DNA of 64,000 bases, from NCBI GenBank assembly GCA_963817025.1, contig CAWFML010000005.1, positions 1,426,001 through 1,490,000 of the forward strand, in the 5' to 3' direction. Shown piece after piece: positions 33,463 through 41,836 of this stretch (position 1 is the first letter of the stretch; every line of letters starts with the position of its first letter). The notes below the pieces were generated by a model. That model saw only the letters and a program-made list of their open reading frames with translations, searched no databases and was not told the DNA's origin. The translations under genes were made by a program, and so were the position numbers. Source of the DNA: JACMLC01 sp963817025 (lineage in GTDB: Bacteria > Acidobacteriota > Blastocatellia > Pyrinomonadales > Pyrinomonadaceae).

Positions 33463-34236
33463 ATGCCGTGGAATCCAGACCTCTATCATAAATTCCAGAG
33501 CGAGCGTTTCGCTCCCTTCGATGATCTTCTCAAGCTGGTGAAGGTGCGAGAGGGGATGCGCGTCGTTGACCTCGGTTGTGGCACAGGAGAATTAACAAGT
33601 CGTCTCGCAGCTCATCTTCCCGGAAGCGAGGTGACGGGCATAGACGCTTCCGCAGAAATGCTTGCCAAAGCAGAAAAGCTGGCCCGCCCCGGCCTGAAAT
33701 TTGAGAGGCATGCGATTGAGGATGTCGCGGGCGAGTGGGACTTGATATTTTCTCATGCGGCGATCCAGTGGGTAGAAAATCATCGAGAGCTTGTGCCGCG
33801 TCTTCTTTCACTGCTCGCGCCGGGCGGGCAACTCGCTGTCCAGTTGCCGTCAAATCACGACCATCCAACGCACACGATAATCAGAGACATTGCCGCTGAA
33901 GAACCCTTTCGCATGGCCCTCAATGGCTGGTCGCGCGTCGCGCCCGTGCTCAAAATCAGTGAGTATGCGGAACTGCTCTACCGGCATGGCGGCAGAGATT
34001 TGGAGGTTTTTGAGAAAGTCTACGCGCACACGCTGGATGATGCTGATGCCTTAGCCGAGTGGACTTCGGGCACTGCGCTCGTCCCATATTTTGAAAGATT
34101 GCCTGCCGGCATGCATGAGCGGTTTCTTGAAACCTATCTCGCGCGGCTCAGGGCAAAGTGGCCCGCCTCGCCAGTCTTCTATCCTTTTCAGCGCATACTG
34201 TTCTCCGCCGTTCTTCCGGTAACTGAAAACATTTGA
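33463..34236 (+). CDS. Trans-aconitate 2-methyltransferase-like SAM methyltransferase
   Basis: A 257-aa class I SAM methyltransferase. MPWNPDLYHKFQSERFAPF is the Tam-type N-terminus ('W.P..Y..F...R..P'). Motif I is VVDLGCGTGELT (about 34-45), and motif II includes VTGIDASAEML. IFSHAAIQWV..H corresponds to the Tam substrate-side region, and LAVQLPSNHDHPTHTIIR follows. Tam methylates trans-aconitate, detoxifying an aconitase inhibitor. Related paralogues have other substrates, so the substrate is probable only. Its last 49 bp overlap the convergent M1 peptidase gene on the other strand. Confidence 0.78.
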   Translation: MPWNPDLYHKFQSERFAPFDDLLKLVKVREGMRVVDLGCGTGELTSRLAAHLPGSEVTGIDASAEMLAKAEKLARPGLKFERHAIEDVAGEWDLIFSHAAIQWVENHRELVPRLLSLLAPGGQLAVQLPSNHDHPTHTIIRDIAAEEPFRMALNGWSRVAPVLKISEYAELLYRHGGRDLEVFEKVYAHTLDDADALAEWTSGTALVPYFERLPAGMHERFLETYLARLRAKWPASPVFYPFQRILFSAVLPVTENI

Positions 34237-36062
34237 GATGCGAAAGCGTTTTGGATGTTTGCGCTCAAAAAGTTTTCGGAAACCTTTTTACCCGCCTGCG
34301 TGGACGAGGCTTGAGCCGCCCGTTGACGAACAGGAGCAGCACCTCCATCAAGCAACAGGTAAGCGGCCATCGAGCGTTGCTGCGGAAAGTCCAGCTTCTT
34401 GAGAATCCTTGCGCCCTTATCGAAAACGATCAGGCGCGGCCTGCCGTCCAGTTGAAAACTAAAGCTCTGCATACGCTTGTTGATTTCCACGCGCTCCGTG
34501 CGTGTGCCTGTTGGCGTGACGATCTCAATCTCAACCGGCAGGCGAAACACTTCGGGCGTCGTGGCATCCGGTTTCTGCGTTTGCGCGACGCTCAAGTTCA
34601 ACATCTTGAGCGCGGGATCGTAGCTTGAGCGAACTCTCAATTCCGGGTAACCGCCCTTGTAAATCCACTGGTCGAAAAACCATTCGAGCTGCTGGCCCGA
34701 CACTTTCTCAAACACGCGCTGCAAGTCGCGTGAGTCAACTACATCATGCTTGAACTCGTTCAGATAAATATTGAGGGCTTTCCAGAACATCTCGTCGCCC
34801 ACAGTCTCGCGCAGCATGTGGACGACGTATGCGCCTTTCTTGTAGGTCGTTTCATCAAAGAGTTCCATCGTGAGCGGGTAACGCGGATTGACCAATGGAT
34901 GACGCCTGCGCGAAGGGTCTTCGGAAAAATATTCGTCCGCGACATCCTTCAACTGTGAAAGATATGCTTCGCGCCCGTCCAGATGTTCTCTGAAAGCCGC
35001 TTCCATAAAAGTTGCGAATCCTTCGTTGAGCCAGAGTTCAGACCAGTCTCTACAAGTCACCAGATTGCCGAACCACGAATGGGCCAGTTCATGCGAGACG
35101 AGATTTTCGGTGATAGGGTCTGGCCTCTCCATGTCTACGGAAAGAATCTCGGAATCGGCGTAGGTCGTGGCGGTAACATTTTCCATCCCGCCGAACTGGA
35201 AATTCCCGACGATGGTCTGGGCGTATCTCTCGAAAGGGAACTCGTAGCCGAGCGCGCTGCTGAAAAAGCGCATCATCAAAGGCGTCTTGCCAAAGGCGCG
35301 CAGGGCCTCAGGCTCTGTTCCGCGATAGGTGTAATATTCGACGGGAATATCTTTATAGCTATCAGTCAGTTTTGCGAAATCTCCGACGATCAGCGAAGTT
35401 AAATAGGTCGAATGCGGTTGCGTCATGCGCCAGTGAAACGTGAGCTTGCCGTCCGCATGATTGGCCGTCCCGACGAGTGTGCCGTTGGCGATGGCGAGCT
35501 GGCCCGCGTTGGTGGTGATGAATTGTTCGCTGGTCGCTTTGTCGTCAGGGAAATCATAGCAGGGAAACCAGTGGTGATTATCTTCCGGCTCGCCCTGCGT
35601 CCAGATTTGCGCGGGACGTTGAACCCCGCTCTCGCGCCCGGAGGAAACGAAGTACAGGCCGCGACGCGGTTTGGCGCGGTAACGGATGCTGACAGTGATG
35701 CTGTCTGAAGGCGCGTATGCGCGGTCAAGCGTGATGAGCAGCCTCTCATCCTGCTGAATCGAGCGCAAAGAAATGCCCGCAGCAGTTACGACCTGCTCTA
35801 TCTTCATGTCCTCTGCATCCAGCTCGAAGGATTTGAAGTCTGCGTTGAGCGGTTTGAGAGTGATGTCAACCTGTCCGTTGACAGTCTTACGCTGAACGTC
35901 AAAGTTCGTGCGAATGACATAGTGCAGCACATCGTAGGTGCGCTTAAAGCGTCGTGTCGCATTGTTCTGTACGGCAGAGGCTGTCGCTTGAAAAATGAGA
36001 AGGAAGAGGAAGACCGCAGCGAACGTGCGCGCACGTGCTCTGTGCATCAGGTTTTTCGACAT
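34188..36062 (-). CDS. Secreted M1-family aminopeptidase
   Basis: A 624-aa M1 (gluzincin) metallopeptidase with a signal peptide (hydrophobic core about 13-27, cleavage near ASA-V). Catalytic features are GGMEN (the GxMEN substrate motif, about 293), HELAHSWFGN (zinc HExxH, about 325) and WLNEGFA (third zinc ligand Glu 18 residues later). The Tyr of the ETTYKKGAYVVHML segment matches the catalytic Tyr region. M1 enzymes remove N-terminal residues from peptides in the periplasm or outside. The C-terminus runs 49 bp into the convergent tam gene, and its last 50 residues look poorly conserved, so the stop may have been lost and extended. Confidence 0.9.
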   Translation of the reverse strand: MSKNLMHRARARTFAAVFLFLLIFQATASAVQNNATRRFKRTYDVLHYVIRTNFDVQRKTVNGQVDITLKPLNADFKSFELDAEDMKIEQVVTAAGISLRSIQQDERLLITLDRAYAPSDSITVSIRYRAKPRRGLYFVSSGRESGVQRPAQIWTQGEPEDNHHWFPCYDFPDDKATSEQFITTNAGQLAIANGTLVGTANHADGKLTFHWRMTQPHSTYLTSLIVGDFAKLTDSYKDIPVEYYTYRGTEPEALRAFGKTPLMMRFFSSALGYEFPFERYAQTIVGNFQFGGMENVTATTYADSEILSVDMERPDPITENLVSHELAHSWFGNLVTCRDWSELWLNEGFATFMEAAFREHLDGREAYLSQLKDVADEYFSEDPSRRRHPLVNPRYPLTMELFDETTYKKGAYVVHMLRETVGDEMFWKALNIYLNEFKHDVVDSRDLQRVFEKVSGQQLEWFFDQWIYKGGYPELRVRSSYDPALKMLNLSVAQTQKPDATTPEVFRLPVEIEIVTPTGTRTERVEINKRMQSFSFQLDGRPRLIVFDKGARILKKLDFPQQRSMAAYLLLDGGAAPVRQRAAQASSTQAGKKVSENFLSANIQNAFASQMFSVTGRTAENSMR

Positions 36063-36237
36063 CAGTTAGACCATCCGGCGTTGTTAATGTAGAAGCTTTT
36101 TAATTCGACACGATTGTGCCTGAGATGCAGGGCGTAAGCCAAGCAGGAAAAGCGAAAAAGCTGCAACGGCTGTTTGAGAGCGAAGCGAAGCATCGTATAG
36201 TGTGCACACGGCTTTCCATTCCGGCACGGGAGAAAAT

Positions 36238-38181
36238 ATGATGCGTTCGCTCGCTAGGCTGTCGGCAATCTTAGAGAATAATATTTTGACTTCAATCCTT
36301 TGCGCCTTTGCGCCTTTGCGGGAAATTAGCGTCTCACGCAAAGGCGCAAAGGCACAAAGAAGAAGCTTGGGTCTTTGTTATGCGCTCTTAATCATTTCAA
36401 TCGGATTAACTTCAGGACACACAGTTATGGCCCAAAGCGTTTCACCGCCCGCGCCGCCCGAATGGCAGACGCACGCAGAGAAAACCGATTACCGCGAGAC
36501 GCCGCGTTATGAAGAGACGATGGCGTACAGCAGAAAGCTGGCCGCCGCATCAAACTTGATACAGCTCAGGAGCTTCGGCCAGAGCGGCGAGGGACGCTCG
36601 CTCCCACTGTTGATTGCCGCCACGGGCGGAGATTTTACGCCGCAGGCCGCGCGCAAGGCCGGTAAAGCGATTGTGCTCATACAGGCTTGCATACACGCGG
36701 GCGAATCTGATGGCAAGGATGCAGGGCTTGCACTCTTGCGCGACATTGCGATTACAAAAACGCGCCCCGGCCTGCTCGATAAAGTCGTGCTCCTCTTTAT
36801 CCCTATTTACAACACGGACGGGCATGAGCGTTTCAGCGCCTACAATCGCATTAACCAGAACGGGCCGCAGGAGATGGGGTGGCGCGGGACAAGCGTGAAT
36901 CTGAATCTCAACCGCGATTATATGAAGGCGGACGCGCCGGAGACGCGCGCGTGGCTCAGGCTCTGGACAGAGTGGAGTCCGGATTTCTTTTTAGATTGTC
37001 ACGTCACGGATGGCGCGGATTTTCGCTATAACGTGACTTATCAATATGAGCATCACGACAATGCTCCGGTTTCTGTACGCGACTGGATGAAGGCTGCGAT
37101 AGAAGGCCGGATACATCCTGCCACCGAAACGGATGGCAATCTATTGACGACGTATCTTGTCTTTAAAGATAACAGGGATTTCACGCAGGGCATCGTCAGC
37201 TTTATCTCCACGCCGCGTTTCTCTACGGGGTATACGCCGCTGCGCAATCGTCCCGGCTTGCTCATCGAAACGCACATGCTCAAGGATTACCGCTCGCGCG
37301 TGCGCGGGACGTATGACCTCTTGCGCCACTCGCTGGAAGAGGTCAATCGTGACCCGCAGAGCTTGCTGCGTGCGGTTCGCCTGGCGGATGAAGAGACCAT
37401 TGCGGACGGTCGCGCTTATAATCCCGCGCGTCGCTATCCGCTCAGATTCGACCTGACAGATAAATCCGTGCCGTTCCAATTGAAGGCATTGAAGTATAGA
37501 ACCGAACTGAGCGATGTGTCCGGCGCGGTGCGCGTCGTGTATGGAACCGAGCCTGTTGATATGACCGTGCCGCTCTTTGATGAAGTGCGGACGACTGCGA
37601 GCGTTACGACGCCGCTTTATTACATCATCCCTCCGCAGTGGAAAGAGGTGATTGAAAGGCTCAAGGCTCACGGCCTCAAGCTTCAACAGCTTGCCGCGCC
37701 CGCGACGCTGGATGTCGAAAGCTATCGTTTCAGTGAAGTGAAGTGGGGCGGTTCTTCATTTGAGGGACATGTCCTGCCAAACTATAAGACAGCGCAAATA
37801 AAAGAGCGTAGAACTTTTCCGGCAGGCTCGGTCGTCGTGCCGATGGCTCAGCCCGCAGCGCGCGTCGCGCTTTACCTGCTTGAGCCTGAAGCGCCGGATT
37901 CATTAATCGCGTGGGGATTTTTTAACCCTATCTTTGAAGAGAAAGAATACGCGGAAGATTATGTGATGGAGAAACTGGCGCGCGAGATGATGGCTAAGAA
38001 CGAGAATTTACGCCGCGAGTTTGAACAGAAGGTTGCTAACGATCCTGCTTTCGCCGCAAGCGCGAACGCGCGACTTCGTTTCTTTTACATGCGGTCGCCC
38101 TACTGGGATCAGCAGGTCAATCTCTATCCGGTCGGACGCATCACTCAGCCGGTGCAAGCAAGACTGGTTGAGATGCAGTAA
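36238..38181 (+). CDS. Secreted M14-family zinc carboxypeptidase
   Basis: An M14 metallocarboxypeptidase of about 647 aa. HAGESDGKDA (zinc H and E, about 157) and the third zinc His in FLDCHVTDG (about 243) are present, with catalytic Glu in LLIETHMLKDYR (about 349). A signal-like hydrophobic segment (LCYALLIISIGLTSG) begins only at about residue 46. Between the likely start (ATG 36238, GGGAG upstream) and that segment lies repeat B3, translated in frame as SRKGAKAQR. The repeat therefore has either lengthened the signal peptide's n-region or moved the working start to TTG 36367. It follows the divergent M1 gene, suggesting a peptide-scavenging pair. Confidence 0.85.
   Translation: MMRSLARLSAILENNILTSILCAFAPLREISVSRKGAKAQRRSLGLCYALLIISIGLTSGHTVMAQSVSPPAPPEWQTHAEKTDYRETPRYEETMAYSRKLAAASNLIQLRSFGQSGEGRSLPLLIAATGGDFTPQAARKAGKAIVLIQACIHAGESDGKDAGLALLRDIAITKTRPGLLDKVVLLFIPIYNTDGHERFSAYNRINQNGPQEMGWRGTSVNLNLNRDYMKADAPETRAWLRLWTEWSPDFFLDCHVTDGADFRYNVTYQYEHHDNAPVSVRDWMKAAIEGRIHPATETDGNLLTTYLVFKDNRDFTQGIVSFISTPRFSTGYTPLRNRPGLLIETHMLKDYRSRVRGTYDLLRHSLEEVNRDPQSLLRAVRLADEETIADGRAYNPARRYPLRFDLTDKSVPFQLKALKYRTELSDVSGAVRVVYGTEPVDMTVPLFDEVRTTASVTTPLYYIIPPQWKEVIERLKAHGLKLQQLAAPATLDVESYRFSEVKWGGSSFEGHVLPNYKTAQIKERRTFPAGSVVVPMAQPAARVALYLLEPEAPDSLIAWGFFNPIFEEKEYAEDYVMEKLAREMMAKNENLRREFEQKVANDPAFAASANARLRFFYMRSPYWDQQVNLYPVGRITQPVQARLVEMQ
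36296..36360. repeat. Inverted repeat, CGCAAAGGCGCAAAGG family (copy B3), inside a reading frame
   Basis: TCCTTTGCGCCTTTGCGCCT pairs with AGGCGCAAAGGCACAAAG and neighbouring CACGCAAAGG words around a short loop. It lies in the 5' part of the M14 peptidase frame and is translated there. Confidence 0.8.
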
Positions 38182-38200
38182 ACTGGTTGAGATGCAGTAA
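38163..38200 (+). repeat. Perfect 19-bp tandem duplication over a stop codon
   Basis: ACTGGTTGAGATGCAGTAA occurs twice head to tail (38163-38181 and 38182-38200). The first copy contains the last codons and TAA of the M14 peptidase gene. Confidence 0.85.
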
Positions 38201-38202
38201 AA

Positions 38203-38243
38203 AAGAGAAGAGCCGCACATCTCATAAAGGCGACTCTTCTCTT
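38203..38243. terminator. Hairpin terminator after the M14 peptidase
   Basis: AAGAGAAGAGCCGC pairs with GGCGACTCTTCTCTT with one bulge across a loop of about 12 nt. It can serve this gene and the convergent small gene at 38280-38426. Confidence 0.7.
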
Positions 38244-38279
38244 ATGTTGTTTGTAAGCAGTCGTAAAAGTATCTATCTT

Positions 38280-38426
38280 TTAGACTGTGCGACGACCCGT
38301 CAGCAGGTTGATGACTAACACGATGAGTGCTACCACCAGCAGGAGGTGAATCAAGTTTCCGCCGACACCGCCGATAGCACCGATTAACCACAAGATCAGA
38401 AGCACTACTAAAATTGTCCACAACAT
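38280..38426 (-). CDS. Lmo0937-family small membrane protein
   Basis: A 48-aa peptide: MLWTILVVLLILWLIGAIGG, a short Gly-rich turn (VGGN), LIHLLLVVALIVLVINLL and the basic end TGRRTV. This two-helix pattern is the Lmo0937/DUF5670 family of tiny membrane proteins, common in many phyla and often stress-induced; function unknown. AAGGAGAAGG lies seven bases upstream of the ATG. It is convergent with the M14 gene and shares the hairpin at 38203-38243. Confidence 0.8.
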   Translation of the reverse strand: MLWTILVVLLILWLIGAIGGVGGNLIHLLLVVALIVLVINLLTGRRTV

Positions 38427-39108
38427 AATCGCCTTCTCCTTTTGAGCATCCCTTTTTTTTCAGTCTCTCGAACTTTTCCCGGTTCTTATTGAACCCTCTT
38501 GCCCAGCTAGATTAGCAATGGCTGTGCCAATAATCCGTAAGTCAGCGAACATTTTAGTTAAAGCCAAACACTACAGTATTTACGCGCATGCTCGAAGATT
38601 AAAGCGTCATCGGAGCCTGCCTCATTGACCTCATTTTGTATCGAATTATAGCAACTTGCCCTTAGGGGTAGTGTCTGAATTTAGAGCAACAGTAAAAGTT
38701 ATCTCGTTTTAAGCCTTTTATGCGGCAACCGCTGAATAGTGCTAGACATCGGAAACAGGAGTTGATTGAGAGAGAGTCGCAGCAAACTGTCAGAGCCGCC
38801 TGCGGTAGCGGGCGGGTGCTTTTGCTACGGATGCCCGCCCGTTACCGCAGGCGATTCTGACTGGCCTGTTAAAAAGTTTACTGAATAGGCTGGACTTCCG
38901 TTAGTGTGAATTGGTAAAGTGTCTATTAGCCGCTCGGCCCCGTGCGAGTGTGTTCAAATTGCCTGGGACTCACACCGCTCTTACCAGATGCGAGTTGTTC
39001 CCTCCGTCGCTGTACCAAATTCCAAGACCCCGATTCTTTGTCAGAGAAAAATTTAAAGATAGGTGACAGCCCCCAAAGCACAAATGTCGCCTTGCTCAGG
39101 AGAAATTT
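38427..39108. other. Long intergenic region upstream of ftsH
   Basis: About 680 bp. It holds the REP-like palindrome at 38789-38861 and nothing else I can support. A 63-codon open frame at 38942-39133 has no ribosome site and overlaps ftsH. The region should contain the ftsH and Lmo0937-gene promoters. Confidence 0.5.
38789..38861. repeat. REP-like palindrome (CCGCCTGCGGTAGCGGGCGG)
   Basis: CAGAGCCGCCTGCGGTAGCG continues as GGCGGGT and pairs with the GCCCGCCCGTTACCGCAGGC arm at 38833-38859 around a loop of about 15 nt; flanks CTGTCAGA/TCTGACTGG extend it. It is very GC-rich compared with its AT-rich surroundings. Confidence 0.7.
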
Positions 39109-40902
<1,794 letters not shown>

Positions 40903-40921
40903 AGAGTCTTAACGCTCAATC

Positions 40922-40966
40922 AATAAAGCAGGCGGCTGAATTAATATTTCAGTCGCCTGTTTTATT
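40922..40966. terminator. Bidirectional rho-independent terminator after ftsH
   Basis: AATAAAGCAGGCGGCTGAA pairs with TTCAGTCGCCTGTTTTATT around a 7-nt loop, with A and T tracts on both sides. Confidence 0.85.
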
Positions 40967-41107
40967 ATTTCCACCTCATGGAATGCTATATCCCTTTCCT
41001 CACTTGATTGACCGGCGGCTTCTCCTGTAAGTTTAAAAGCACAAGCGAGACTGAAATTGCCGCGCTGTGGTCACTCTAATTCCTGAAAAGTTCTGTTTGG
41101 TTTTGTG

Positions 41108-41836
41108 ATGGCTTATCCGGGAGCGACGCGTATCGAATTGCCTATTCTGCAAGAGCTGCTCGCCACAGGCGGGATGGAAGACGTGCGCTTTCTCTATCCG
41201 CGTCTGGTCGGATATTTTCCGCAGTTGGGCGAGGCGGAAGTGCACGCGCTCGGCAACGGTCATCGCACGGAATGGCGCAGGCTGGTGCAAAGGGCCGGGC
41301 GCACGCTTGATGAAAAAAGAGAGATCGAGCGACGGCGCGGGTTGTGGACTATTACCGCACTCGGTCGCAGGCGCGCGGCGGAAGAGGCGACACAATTTTC
41401 ACCTGCGGAAATCGGCTCACACGAGAGTCCTTTAACAGATGCCATCACACATGTTGCCGCACAGCAGATGCTCTGCGAGATCGGGCGCGTGCTCGGCTAT
41501 CACACTCAAATGGAGTTTGAATATTATGATGTCGTGTGGCGGACGAATGAGAAGAGTCCGCGTCTGAGTCATGTCTTTGAAGTCCAGCACAAGGGGAACA
41601 TAGATGCCGCGCTCGCCAAACTCAAGCGCGCCTATGATGCGCAGCGTTCAAAACCTTTTCTGGTGGTCTCAAGCGAACGTGACACCAATCGAGCTTTAAA
41701 ATCTCTGAGCGTCGCGCGCACAGGAGCGTTTCATGAAATCGGTCGTGTGACTGCCATCCTGAGCTTCGAGCAGATACGCGCGCTGCATCGCGCCCTCACT
41801 TCGGTCGAAGAACTACTCGCAACCATCTTCGAGTGA
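41108..41836 (+). CDS. Winged-helix plus nuclease-like (PD-(D/E)XK?) protein coupled to mutS
   Basis: A 242-aa protein. The N-terminal half resembles the winged helix of Mrr-type proteins (IELPILQELLATGGM..., then LVQRAGRTLDEKREIER and GLWTITALGRRRA). The C-terminal half has an alpha/beta pattern centred on SPRLSHVFEVQHKGNIDAALAKL followed by PFLVVSSERD, similar to PD-(D/E)XK cores, but with Gln where the catalytic Lys of ExK would be; the next Lys is two residues on. It could be a nuclease, an inactive relative, or a sensor. Its TGA shares one base with the mutS ATG, so the two are translationally coupled. ATG 41108 is preferred over GTG 41105. Confidence 0.6.
   Translation: MAYPGATRIELPILQELLATGGMEDVRFLYPRLVGYFPQLGEAEVHALGNGHRTEWRRLVQRAGRTLDEKREIERRRGLWTITALGRRRAAEEATQFSPAEIGSHESPLTDAITHVAAQQMLCEIGRVLGYHTQMEFEYYDVVWRTNEKSPRLSHVFEVQHKGNIDAALAKLKRAYDAQRSKPFLVVSSERDTNRALKSLSVARTGAFHEIGRVTAILSFEQIRALHRALTSVEELLATIFE

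Noticed and set aside
38427..39108. tRNA or other structured RNA gene
   Set aside because: No cloverleaf or conserved T-loop sequence found; the only structure is a simple REP-like palindrome. No tRNA was found elsewhere in the window.
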